A stretch of DNA of 64,000 bases from Adiantum capillus-veneris (lineage: Eukaryota; Streptophyta; Polypodiopsida; Polypodiales; Pteridaceae): positions 80,404,760 through 80,468,759 of the forward strand of contig CM043948.1 of assembly GCA_014529385.2 (NCBI GenBank), in the 5' to 3' direction. The notes under the pieces are model-generated. The model was not told where the DNA came from, ran no database searches, and was given only the letters and a program-made list of their open reading frames with translations. Shown here in pieces: positions 10,462-22,129 of this stretch. The position numbers were made by a program, and so were the translations under genes. Each line of letters begins with the position of its first letter. Position 1 is the first letter of the stretch.

Positions 10462-13400
10462 CTATGCATCCATGCCTGGATAGGTCCGGCTTCGGCTCAA
10501 TGCCTTGAAGATATCAACATCTTCCAGGATTGGTTGATGGATAAACATGTTCTCATTTTGGCTTAACCCTAGCACACGCAGATAAATAAAATACAAATGT
10601 TTACATGCAAGATATGGTTTTAGCTTTGACACCCGTTCCATGAAGTCTAGACATGTGCACAATGTTGGTTGCAAATACAAACTTTGTACATCCCAACATG
10701 ACCATCTTCACTTTTGGTCTCTACTTTGAAGGCCTCATTAACACCATCTGCTGCACATATCTCTTCTACGACCTTCAATATCAGGGCTAGTGCTAAATTG
10801 ATCTTGCGAGCAACATCCTTGGAAATGGAAATCTGATACCGTACGCGCACACCATCTTGCACTGTGGCTCTTGCACTGCCTTCAGGAGTGGATGTATCTT
10901 TTGACTTGAAAGGAGAGTTGGTCATACTTTGTGCAGGAGAAACCGGCGTTACATTAGATATTCCTTCTTTGTTGAGCTCCACTTGATACCCCCCTTCATG
11001 CAATATTTGCACCTCATCCTTTGATAGGTTGGTGCCCACATGCACGGGCCAAGTGTGTGGTGGATGCTGAGGCTGCGGCTCAGCGTTCTGGTCTACTATG
11101 TGGCAATGCAAGACATGATCCAGATAAAACCAAAACCATTGATGCACCACACCATTTGGATGTTTTTGATATCCTTCAAAAGATGGGGCTGGTATACCAA
11201 GGCTAGAACCTGCAATACTACATCCACACCTGTGTCCTCCTCTTGGCGTGCCGCTACATGTGACCCTACTACCTTATGGATTTCGTTGTATGTCCCACAT
11301 TGCCTCATTGACCTTGCACTCAACTACATACTGCCCACCAAAACCTATACTTTGTTTTGGGGTTTGTGATATCCCTTGTTCTGCAAAGTTGATCTTACGG
11401 GGTCTTCCACACTTCTTGCGATCTTTGGTGACCGAGTTGTACTCATGCCTATACGATGCATCATCTTCCAGGTTGATAACCTCATTTGGCTTGCGTTTTT
11501 GCCTTGATGTCTCCTTATCTCCTTTCAATGGAGTTGGTTGTTTATACATTGGAATGCCCTCAGTAGCCGCATTCACTGCTCTTATCAATTGGGTGGGACA
11601 TTTTTCATGTCGTTCCACAAGCTTTTGTAATGATGGACCCTTCCCAATGTGTTTTCCATGGTTGTATGAAATGGCCTTTGTGCTCTGTAAGATGGAATTT
11701 GTAAGGTCGGTTGTACATGCACCATATAATGAAATGCGTTTACGGAAACCCTCCCCTGCTAGCCAACTGCTTCTGCCATGCTTGCTCTCCGCAAGGTTAG
11801 TGTGTGGAGTGTTTGGTCCATCAGAGCTACTTTCTACGCATGTCATAATGCCACCCTAATGTGCAATACGAATTTCCCACCAACTAGGCCATGAATCCAT
11901 GTATGGAATGTTACGGTCTATGCAATGACCGTTACGCCACCATTGGCATATCAGATGAGCCTCTTCTACTGCAACCTCTTTTGTTGGTGCTTGCCTCCAC
12001 TTCTCACACATTTCTTTGTGTGTGTGTTGAGAATATTGCACCACATACTTCATAGTGTGTTGATTCAAGCTTTGCTTACAGTGGAAAAGACAAGACCGCT
12101 CTCGACCGCTCATTGTATTGTTCTTGTCACCACCATTGAAAACAATTCAAACTGCATTCCAATTTTCTTGAGCTTCATCCGCCATGAAGCCAAAGAAATT
12201 AGCTTTGTCACATCCACACGATATCATTACATCATTGAGGCACTCCAAAAACAAACATTGCGTTCTATGTATTCCTGTTTCATTTCACAAGTTGCAATAG
12301 TCAAAAGGTCCTGCATGCTACAAACAAATTGTTTTAGAGAGAGTCAAAGGCAAGCCACAAAGCTCTTAAGGTGTGCCATGTACCTTGGATCATAGACATG
12401 ACAGGCCATAGTCACCCAGTCGTAAACACATCTGGTGTGATCAAATTCGATCCACGCACGTCAAATATCGCCATCCCAATCTTGTCTCATTCGGTTCACC
12501 AGGTCCACACCGGATGCTGGACCAATTGTGGACATTTTGAAGACATAACATTTATCCCCCTCCGTACCTTGACCAAGAAACCGGCTTCCATGGAAAACGC
12601 ATATGTATAGTCTCGCTTCAGCTTTAGGAGTGCATCAATGCCAAAAGATTCTTTGTCAACCCCTCTACGTAAAATAGATACTGACCTTTGAAAACTAACA
12701 ATGTTAAAAGTGTTTAGATAAAAAATAATTTAGCATAGAGTTTTGCATCGAAATAAGAATCTAGGAAATGCTCATACCAATTATCTTGCACCAATGGCCC
12801 CAACTCCTCAGCGATTGAAAATAGCTATTGCTCGCCTAAAATTCCTTCGTTGGTGTTGTTGCAAAGAAGTGTTGTACTTATAATTTCTTTTGCCAAACAC
12901 ATTTGGACCTTCCTAGCTCTTGCGTGTGGGTCAACAGTCAAAATCCTTTGCATCATCACCTTGTGTTGTCCGTTAGTGTTTTGGATGTGCCGCTGCGCAC
13001 ATCGTGTTGATGTGTGCCACAATGAATCATGACTCTAGTGGAAATCTCATCGGATGGCATGACATAGTATACCACACAATCACATGTTGCAATACAAAAA
13101 GCAATTGCATTACAAAAGTGGCATGTAAGGCTCTTATCTCCAATCTTATAATATTTTCCGGGTGCAGTTGCCTTTTGTATGTACCCGTTGAAATGACTTG
13201 TATTGGGAATATGATAATTAACCAAGCGGACACATTGTACATTCATGCACTTGAGAGATCCTATGCAATGACTAGGACGCACTACACCTGGAAAAACAAT
13301 ATTGGATGTTTGTGGCTTCAACCACAAATGAAGATCATACTTATACTCCATTGCATCCATATGGTGCAACTTTCCCATGGTAGGTGGAAATTCTAGAACG

Positions 13401-13627
13401 AGATCACCATTGTAAGACCTTAGAATCTCTGTAACTTGTTCCACTTGTTCTATTTGCATTAAAAGCTTTGTCAATGTGCCCTTCTTTTTCGCCTGTAAGA
13501 GTTTTTGTCTTGTACTCCTTTTGAAGCTATTTGAGAGCAAAACTCGAGGGGGGTTACATAGATCTATTAACTCCTTTTGATCGAATTGCACCTTTGACGG
13601 ACTATCCACAATCGCAATGGAAGTCAT
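10462..13627 (-). pseudogene. MULE transposase with SWIM zinc finger, disrupted
   Basis: Would cut and paste the surrounding element by acting on its terminal repeats in the nucleus. The minus-strand reading, from an ATG at 13627, gives an N-terminal 223-codon frame with a CHFC and CGTHQHD cluster (possible zinc ligands), then DPHARARKVQ near 12900. A probable intron follows (donor GGTATGAGC near 12775, acceptor CAAAGGTC near 12690), then DALLKLKRDYTYAFSMEAG. Next come CHVYDPRYMAHLKS (about 12380), CLFHCKQSL (12100) and NTPHTNLAESKHG (about 11820), the CLFHxxQSL and NLAE blocks being ones I associate with MULE transposases. Near 10650 the SWIM pattern CTC...ACKH appears (CTCLDF to ACKHLYF). 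Frameshifts near 12990 and 10670 and several in-frame stops make it non-functional. Its 5' end nearly abuts the methyltransferase-like gene, suggesting a shared divergent promoter. Confidence 0.8.
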
Positions 13628-13722
13628 GCTGGGTGAGCCTGCATATTGTGTTTGATGGGATACGTCGACTTTGTATTTATCTTGTCTTTACCATTCCCGA
13701 GCACTCCAGTGATGCATGGTGC

Positions 13723-15866
13723 ATGTCGGAGAGAGAGGATACAGGCTTATATCGTGACGAGTGGATAGATGACTTGCGTCCAAAGGGAGCATGGCTCAAG
13801 TGTCCTTGGTGGCTGGACTACCCGAACAAGGAGTATCCACCCGAAGAGGAAGAGCTATACATAGGTATCATTCTATATAGTTTTTACCTTTGCCATGCAG
13901 CAATACAAAATGGGCTCAATAATTGTTCTTTTTTAATTAATAGCGGAGCATACTGTGTCACGGAAGAAAGCGGTTGTGATAGAGGATGCTCTATCTCCAA
14001 ACACATCAAAGAAATCGGACAAGAAGAAACAGGCCTCAAAGAAAGACTCGCAAGCACAACTGGCTGACAAGCAACGTGGGAAGAGAAAGAAGAGGGATGT
14101 TGTTTCTAGTGATAGTGAGAGCGAGCATGTGGTTAAGGAGTATTCTATAGAAGTCAGTGATAATGCTCATAGCCTTGGTGCTATGAGCCACAGTGTATCG
14201 GACAATATCCTTCACTCAAGACTAGTGGGGGGTATCCAGGAGTCCCCTCCATGTTCACCATCACATGGCAGGGCTGCAGAGGACCTATCAGATATGGCCA
14301 AAGTTGTGGGAGATAACCATCCAGGTACGTGAAAATGGTTAATGTTGTGTTGTTCTCTTTAGCATTGCTTGAAAGATATGTTTGATCTTATGTTGCTACA
14401 TACAGATATGCATGTAGAGCCACACCACCTTACAGTGCATGCTAGTGTCAAGGAGTTGGAAAAATCTATTCCAAATGTGTTGTGCAATGATAGGTAAGCC
14501 ATAGTAATTTACAATCAAAGTTATGTCCACAATTTTAGTGCTAACGAAGATTGCATGCAGTTCTATGCAGTCACTACATAGATTCTTGGGCTCTCTTTTA
14601 GGAACAGGGCAGATGAACCCCAGCTTGAGATTGGGTGGCGTACGTTTGATGTACATGGCCTTTCCCTTACACACTAGGTCACATGAAGCTAGCACGGGTG
14701 GGGCTCCTTTATGGAACCAATGGGATAGTGAGCTTGTGGATATTGCATTCCTTCTGAAAACCGAGTTTCTTTTGGTTGATGGAATGGTTGTGGCGACATG
14801 TCATGCAAAACATCTGTCCCTTCTCACTCGAAGGTAGAGGGAGCTGGTTTCCAGTTGTTGAGGATATTGTACATACGGCTGCCAGAGTCTAGTTGCACGA
14901 CTGTTCAGGACTATTTAGAGGGGGTATGTTTACTTTTGTTTTGATAATGAATAGTAACTTCGATGTTTTCATTTCAAAGTCATAATGTTTTACTGTTATT
15001 CGTAGGTTGGTACTTTGTTGCTAGTCATTTTTTCACCCCCTAGAACCGGTGGGTGTCGACTTTTGAGGTATGATGGAGCGGATGGAGAGATTGCAGCAAA
15101 TGTACATGGCTTCTCTGCTGATGACGACATGTTGTGGGAGAATCTACCAGGTTCAGATTACACACAGTGGACGCTTGATCATATGGGCAGGCCTTATCGT
15201 AGAGGTGTTGAGAGGAGTCCAACGTTTGCTAGGTGGTAGAAACTTTTTGGAAGTTTTTCTGATTGTTCCTATAAAATTATAGGTATAATAAATCTAAAGA
15301 TTACTTTTTTTTGTAGAGGGCTACTAGGTACCTTCAGAGACATGGGAGATGCTGTGTTGGATTGTTTTGCAGGAGTGGGGACATTGGTAGCACAATGTTC
15401 ACTACTACGCAGGCATTGCATCAATTGTGAGAAGGATTGGGTAGTTTTTAGTGCTTGTCTGGAGCAAGCTCAACGCCTAACTTCTGATTTAGGCTCGACA
15501 TTGATGCTTAACCGAAGAAGGTGTCAGAGAAGCTTCATCCGTTGGAGCCACCTTTCCCGACACCACTTAGCAGTCAGGGTGGGGTAGTAGCAGCACCGTA
15601 TCCCACTTTCATGGCCCCAGTTTTGGCATGGTGTGCAACTGGACCGTCTCCCTCTGCATTCATTTCCTCCACATCTGAGGCCCCTCCCGGAGTTGATCCA
15701 TTGCCTCTTTCACTACGTACAGCCCCCCCTCACATATAGTTCGTACCCTCTGCCATTTGGAGGAGTTCCCCCACCATTTGGTGCACTGTCCCCGTTGGCA
15801 CGACCTTTGTTTCCTCCCAGAGCATATGGCGCCCCACCGCCCTTCTTTCATCCACGTCACCCATGA
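13723..15866 (+). pseudogene. DNA N4/N6-methyltransferase-like gene with introns
   Basis: Likely an AdoMet-dependent DNA amino-methyltransferase. Visible exons are 13723-13864, 13944-14324, 14406-14493, about 14562-14923, 15006-15232 and 15317 on; every intron is GT-AG and phases agree (1, 1, 2, 0, 2). The N-terminal part is charged with lysine-rich nuclear-localisation-type runs (KKSDKKKQASKK, KRKKRD). The C-terminal half reads LLVDGMVVATCH, GAGFQLLRILYIRLPE, then SPTFAR and GDAVLDCFAGVGT followed by RRHCINCEKDW. This order matches beta-class N4/N6 enzymes, where motif I (DxFxGxGT) is near the C-terminus and an acidic residue follows the next strand. I could not find the catalytic DPPY/SPPW-type motif, which should lie near 14600-14680. 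A one-base loss near 14836 and frame changes in the proline-rich tail (15490-15866) indicate decay. It sits wholly inside the MULE and diverges from the transposase. Confidence 0.65.
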
Positions 15867-16054
15867 TGTATCCCCCCCCATATGTATTTACTTTTGATGC
15901 AATGGAACACATAGATTTGGTGTTTGCTATATAAAATAGACCATAAATGTGTCTAAGTAACTTCTATTTCTCTTATGAATAGTGTATTGAATGCATCCAT
16001 GGTGTTTTTGTTTGAATGTAAGTTGCTCGTGAAACGACAATCAAATTTTAGTTG

Positions 16055-16057
<3 letters not shown>

Positions 16058-16108
<51 letters not shown>

Positions 16109-16119
16109 GAGAGAGAGAT
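16058..16119. repeat. (GA)n microsatellite
   Basis: GA repeat with a single CG interruption (16097), just inside the right MULE terminus. Confidence 0.97.
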
Positions 16120-16135
16120 GGGTAGATTGTCCCTT

Positions 16136-16206
16136 CTTTTGGGAATCCGCTTGCCCGATTCTTTAAAAGCACTCATCAAAAAATGGCTCGCCCAAAAATT
16201 GCACCC
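16136..16206 (-). repeat. MULE right terminal inverted repeat
   Basis: Reverse complement of the left terminus with substitutions. It ends TTGCACCC immediately before the putative target duplication AGGTGGGTG and the resumed gypsy sequence. Confidence 0.75.
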
Positions 16207-17833
16207 AGGTGGGTGTAGCCATCACTATGAAAGAAATTTGGGAGCCAAAAAATCAAGAAAGCCAAAAAAGTTCAAGAAGTGGGTCAAAAGTGAGCAAAAA
16301 TACGTCAAGACTAGAAACTGTCAAGTAGACCTAGGGTTTGACTTTTGGGTGACCAAAACTAATCCAAATTGTACTAGCAGAGCGGCTTCTTTGTCATAGC
16401 CACGAAGTGTTTTTGTACAAATTAAAAGAGCTAGAGTGTGCAGCTCAAAGTGCCACCAATTGTAGGATCTGGGTGTATCAAATAAGGTAACATGTTACGA
16501 TTTTCAACTTAGAGTGTTTTCTTGATGTATTTGCAATCAAGTAAACTATAGCAGAGTAGAAACCCTATTGCTCGAGATCAAGCTAGTCACATTTTAGCAA
16601 AAGATATTGTCAATCAAGGACCATTACCGACCTTAGAGCCCATCATAGATGAAAGTCTTTCGCATACTTCTTCAAAGAGATCCTACACCTACATGGCTGA
16701 CGGGTGCAAGAGTGTGAGCTTCAAAGAGGGAACCACCTTGGGAGCAGGACCATCCCAACTAACACCGACCATGAAACTATTGCATTTGAAATTGCAATTC
16801 AAAAATTTACAAAGATGGTATGGATCGCCACTATTTTAAATTAGAAGAGAGACTAAGCAAGTTCAAGGACATAGTTCATGTGGACTATAGTGGTGATAAA
16901 TACTTCAAGGAAGAGGCTACAATGTATTTAGTTGTGAAAAATCCCTATATTGTGGATAAGTGGTGATTAACAACCACCAAGGATAAGATTGATGTCAAAC
17001 ATGAACAAAAGCCACCAAAGTTGGACTTACCTAATGCAAAGCTTAGGCAATTGAATATGCCAAATCAAATCAACACACCTAATACACATGTGGGCATGTA
17101 CAAATACAATAATGGAGATAAAATGCTCTATTATAAGTGTGGCGAGCTCATTATTTGAGAATTACTGGAGCAAAAATGCTTATATGTCTTAACATACGAA
17201 GAAGGTAGAAAAACACAAGTGATAATGCTTGATAAGTATAGGCGACGGTACTCACCATAGACTGCAAGGAGCTAGAGAGATATATGTAGTTTGGACCTCT
17301 TTATCATTAGTATTATGTCACTTCTAGCACTTGTAGAACAAGAGTCTCTGAGATGAGACCAAAAAACACAAGAGGAAGTCCTGTGAGAACTAGAGTGGAA
17401 GATTCATTTAGTCGATCATATTTTTTTCTACCAAGATTGCTGAGATCCTTGAATGCAAGGGTTCCAATGACCACGAATTGAGGTAGTGATGCTTCAAAGA
17501 TTATCCACACTATGAGGGTTCTAGACACTTGGATCAAAGATAGAGACGTATGACCCAATGAAAGAGCGACTTAAAAAACTCCCACCAAATTTCCTAATGA
17601 TGGATATGAAGCGAGGGATTTCATATTAGGAGAGCCTAGAGTTATAAGAATGGTAGCTAAAACACAAAGGATGCAACCATCTTAAGTGGAAAATGTGTTG
17701 CCGAAGAGTACAATGGACTGGGGGATCCTTACACACATGTAACACTTTTTAAGAAAGTCTTAAGAGCATAACAAATTACAAATTTCCACACTCAGTACGT
17801 GGGATCTGAGTTGACCTTGGAAGGAGGAATGTT
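16207..17833 (+). mobile_element. Ty3/gypsy block: end of copy A and start of copy B
   Basis: 16207-16240 finishes copy A beyond the MULE. At about 16241 the sequence returns to the start of the block (compare 5165 on), marking the duplication junction. Copy B lacks the roughly 267 bp equivalent to 5295-5561, about one satellite unit. It then follows copy A through the unknown N-terminal region to the middle of the gag capsid domain (TGSELTLEGG), where the LINE interrupts it at 17833. Stops after MDKW and before ELPE-like sequence are shared with copy A. Confidence 0.85.
17818..17833. repeat. LINE target-site duplication, left
   Basis: TGGAAGGAGGAATGTT. It matches 24312-24327 at 15 of 16 positions and abuts the T-run that is the antisense of the LINE poly(A). 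Confidence 0.92.
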
Positions 17834-18186
17834 CTTTTTTTTAAAGGAAAAGATCTTTCTATTAGTTAATGAAACTGCCCATAGGGCTACAACCACCTCT
17901 TCGAGAGAGGGCTACAACAACCTTGATGGGGAGATTGTCCCAATGAAAAAACACCATATGTACAATGAGGCTAAATCAAGAAATGGGAGGAGGGAAAAGC
18001 CACACAGGTAACAGTCTCTCATGGTGGTACAGGGTGAGCCTCAAAGATGTGGAAACAACGGGCCCTCCAGATAAACCAGAGTGTCAGGCCACTGAGAGCT
18101 CCAACACTCCTCTCTCTCACTGCACCACTCCTGTGGAGTAAGCTTTTTGCTAGGTTGGAGTGTAGGTTGCCCCCTGTGCATCACTA

Positions 18187-21100
18187 TCATCTTGCTGGTG
18201 AAAGATAGCTCAAACTAAAGTGCCGGGCCGGTGAGAGTGGACCAAGCCGCTGTCCCCCAAGTGTAATGCCGAGACGTGGAAAGAGCAGGCATGAGCCAAA
18301 GAACACAAAGCCACACTTGTTGTGCCAAAGGATAGTTCCAAAGACAATGACGCTGACTCTCCACAAGGTGGTCACAAGCTGCACATGTAGCGAGACACCA
18401 CTATGCACAAGCCAGCTCCCAGTTGTTGTAGCTCTGTGTGCGACCAGCCACTGAAACAAAGCGACTCACCTCGGCTGTCTGGAGTCCCACAACCTCTCCC
18501 AAAAAGCTGCAAAGAACTCAGCTGTAAGACCCTCCTCCTGCCAATGAGGTGCTGCAGCAGGGCAAGCCTCTCTCTATGTTGCCAGTATGTGACGTCCCAG
18601 TCGAACAGTGTACTGAAAGAAAGGGACACCTAGGTGGTCTGCAAAATAGAAAGGGTCCCTCCAGAGCCACTCTTCAGGGTCCCACTGTACTCATGTCGGT
18701 GGACACCACTCCTAGGCCCATAGCCTCCAATGTCTAGTCTCAAGAGTTGTTGGGTCAGGATCAATGACACAAGTTCTCCCACCAATGCCCACCACTTGGA
18801 TCCTCTGAAAACAGCACTCTGCCACCTGCGGGGCCTCTACTGCAACTTTCTGTAAGCGTCCCCCATTGTAACTCAAAAAATGGGGAGGGAACAATCTCTG
18901 AGCAAGCCCGAACTGAGATGAGAACCTCCAGTCGTGTGAAGACTCCCATCCATCTGGGTGCTACTGGCTCAAGAGGTGTGATCCACTCAGCTGGTAGTAC
19001 CTCTGAGATGCCTTGGCACATGCTCTGCACCCCTTTCATGCCTTGTAGCTGAAAGCCCTACGGCTCCTTTGACAAGCCTGAAAACTGTAACCATTCACCT
19101 AAAGAGCGTGCTAGACCCACTGCCATGGGACCCTAGGAAACATGACACCGACTACCCACCAAGTGGCCTCTCTGAGTGCTAACGATGGGTTCCAAACAAG
19201 AGGATTTTGTAGGTGCTCCTCAGTGCAAGTAGGCTGTCGTTGCTCCAGACCTCGCCACAAATGCTCCCAAGATCAAAGCAAACTGTGAAGTAGTCCTCCA
19301 GTCTCTTGCTCAAACCCACTATGCGCATCTCTGTGAAGATCCATCTGGTCAAAGGTCGCCATGGGCCTCCTGCCTGAGGCACCCTAGCACAAAGCTGTTG
19401 TAGCAAGAACTCCTTCCAGGAAGAAGTTGTCTAATGACTTCTCAAGAAGGGCTTTGCTCTGCTATGCTGGGTCTATGATCCCAAGCCCTCCCTGTGAACA
19501 AGGAAGAGTGATGACCTACCAAGCCACTTTGGATCGGACTATCTGAGTGTCACGCCTTGGCCAAAGGAAGTTCTTGATCAGCCTCTCTACCTGGCTGATA
19601 CAAGAACTCAATAAGATCGAACAAGAAGTGATGTACCACATAGTCACCAACAACACCTGGTTGGCCACTACAAATCTTCTAGCCAAATAAAGTTGTGTGG
19701 AGTTTCAATGTAGCGACTTCCTCCAGACAGGAGGAGGGGAGCAATCTGGTGCTTGGGAGACAAGTCCAGACCAGCCTGACAGCCCAAGTACCGAACTGAA
19801 ATCCCTGGGGGAATCCACCAGAAACCCTCACCTGGCATCCAATCAGGCACAAGAGCACTACCAACCGAGAAAGCCATTGTCTTTCTCCAGTTGAATAGTG
19901 TGCCATATGCACAACAGAAGGTCTCTAGAGCCCTCTCACACCTGTGAAGGTTGGCCTCTTGGCCATCCAAGTACAAGGCTGAGTCGTCAGTAAACTTAGC
20001 ATCCAGTAGCTCATCTCCCCAAATAGGGAGTGTTAAGCCCCGTAAACCAACCTTCTGCGACACCAAAAACTTGCTCATCACCTCAGCATAGAACAGAAAG
20101 AGGAAGGAGGGAAGAGGGAAACCCTGTCTGACTGAACGTGTGAGCATGAAACGATAACCTCTACCTCTTGACAAAAGTACGTGACTGTGTGCCCATTTGT
20201 ACAAAGCTGACACCCCTCTGATCCAAGCATCCGAGAATCCCATCCTGCATGGAGTGCCCTCTAGAAAGTCCCAGTCAACTTTGCCGTAAGCCTTCTCAAA
20301 ATCGAGAAGGAGAATCACCAGATCCTCACCATGGAGCCGCGCTAGGGTAGAAGCCTCCCAAAAAGTAAAGATGTTGTCAAGGATACTTCACTCCTTGATG
20401 AAACCTGTCTCACTCCCATGTATAAGGCTCTCTAGAAGTGGCTGGATCCTCAAACTCAGAGCCTTGGCAAGAATTTTGTAGGCTGAGTTGAGGACGGTGA
20501 TGGGGCGCCACTGTTGAATCTCATCCAAGGAGCCACCCTCCTTGGGAATGAGGTAGATCAGACCCTCACTCATGCTGTCAGACATCTCTCCTGTGTGAAA
20601 GATGTATTGGAAAGCACTACAAAGATTTGGGCCAAGCAAGTCCTAGTACTCCAAGATTGAAACTGGGAGTCAAGCCATCCTCATCTAGACAGCTACCACA
20701 GGGGAGTGCGCTAAGAGCCGTGTCCAACGCCTCAAGGTGAAGTGGCAGCCTCAAGCCTCTGAGGCATCTCCTCAGTCACAAGACAAGGCATCTATGCCCA
20801 GACTTGCTCTCTGCATGCATCTTGACGCTCTAACTGAGGCTTTGCAAACGATAACTCATGGTAAAAGTCAATAGCAACTGCACGCATATCCTCTAGCTCA
20901 AAAGCAACTGACACATCGGGCCTCCTCAGCTGATTGACCTTGGCATGCTATGCCGAGGTCACACTTCCTCAAAGAAAGCACTAGTCACTCTGTCACCCAC
21001 TTTCGTCCACTGAGATGCTTGTCGATGGAAAGAAAACTCATGGCACTGCTCCTCTAACAAGCTCCTGACGAGCCTGCTATAACTGCTCCTCCAACCAAGG

Positions 21101-22129
21101 ACTGTTTGGATGCTGCTCTTGCATCCTCTGCAAGGAAGCAACACCCCGTCTGAGACGCTACTCCTTCTGTCTCGCTGCAGCCAGGGAAGCGAAAGAATCC
21201 TGGAGAAAGAAACGACTAAGCTGAGCTAGTCCTGAGGCCACTTTATCAGGAGGAGAATCCTGCATGTCCAAGATCTCTGTCCAAAGAACCTCCACTCGCT
21301 CTCTCAGTGCAGAGTCCAGCAAGACCCTCTTAGGGATGCGAAGCATCATGCTCCCCCTCCTCTGTCTATCTACTACTGTGAGGATCACTGGTGCATGGTT
21401 TGAGAAGGAAGTCCCTGGTAGAATGCCAACTGTCCCACCCAAGTCACAAAAATGGTCATTAGTGTAGAAGCAATCTATCTCCGATAGATTCACTCCTCCC
21501 ACTCTGCGGTCCGAGCGAGAGAAGGCCGGGCTATCTAGGGGCCTCACAAAGCTAGAGTGCTGCCACTCATTTGAAACCCTCAGAGTCATACAAAACCGCT
21601 CCCAAGCTGCCAACTCTACTCCATGCAAAGTAGCATGGCTACCACCAATCCTGTCAAAAGGGTCCTCCAACATGTTGAAGTCACCCCCTATGCACCACTA
21701 CTCTGCTTGCGGTAGAGACTCAGCAATCTATGACCAAAACTCTGCTCGTGTACTCGCCACATTGGGAACATATATGTTCATAAAGCCTAGAAGGAAACCC
21801 TAAACTTGCATGGTGATCCACTCAACCCTGCCTAGCACAATAATCCCTCTGTCCACAATGGCCTGCTGCAAGGAATCCACAATAGTCATACATACCCCAC
21901 CCTGAATGCCTCTAGGTCCAAAAGCAGCTGACCAAAAAGTATCATATCGTCCATGCAAGAGCTGACCACATTGTCTAATGTGTCTCTCACATAGGTGATG
22001 CTCCTGTAGCATAAGGAGATCAATCTCTCCTCCCACAAGGCAACGCTGAAGCTCCTGATGCAGTCGGCCCCTCTGACGGTGAAACTGGAGCCCACCTAAT
22101 CCCGGCATGTTCCATGAGATGATCCTCAT
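18187..22129 (-). pseudogene. LINE ORF2: endonuclease, reverse transcriptase, zf-RVT
   Basis: Nicks target DNA and copies LINE RNA. From ATG 22129: APE endonuclease start MRIISWNMPGLGG, catalytic Glu block LMLQEHHL, later SEIDCFYTND and SNHAPVILTV (the usual SDH changed to SNH). Reverse transcriptase 20639-19668: WRPITVLNSAYKILAKALS, LLLDFEKAYGKVDW, SVRQGFPLPSFLF and FTDDSALYLDG (a variant of the FADD/YADD active site). The zinc-binding reverse-transcriptase C-terminal region lies about 18629-18187 with FQWLVAHRATT. Frames change several times. The start codon overlaps the ORF1 stop (ATGA). Confidence 0.88.

Larger units (their letters stand above)
9532..16206. mobile_element. MULE (Mutator-like) transposon with methyltransferase-like cargo
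   Basis: A 6,675-bp insertion into gypsy copy A. Copy B, which is uninterrupted here (26630-26660), shows the empty site. The ends are imperfect terminal inverted repeats of about 70 bp beginning GGGGGATATTTCC on the left and, reverse-complemented, GGGTGCAATTTTTGG on the right, both leading into GAGTGCTTTT-like and GGATTCC-like blocks. The flanks GGATGGGTG (9523-9531) and AGGTGGGTG (16207-16215) are a plausible 9-bp target duplication with two differences, the size expected for Mutator elements. Inside are a small minus-strand ORF, a SWIM-type transposase (minus) and an intron-containing methyltransferase-like gene (plus), which start close together and diverge. GA microsatellites lie inside both termini. 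All three genes have breaks, so this copy is probably dead. Confidence 0.85.

Noticed and set aside
10647-15739. Host gene cluster at 10-16 kb
   Set aside because: All genes lie between MULE termini with a target duplication, and the transposase has MULE and SWIM motifs; they are element genes.
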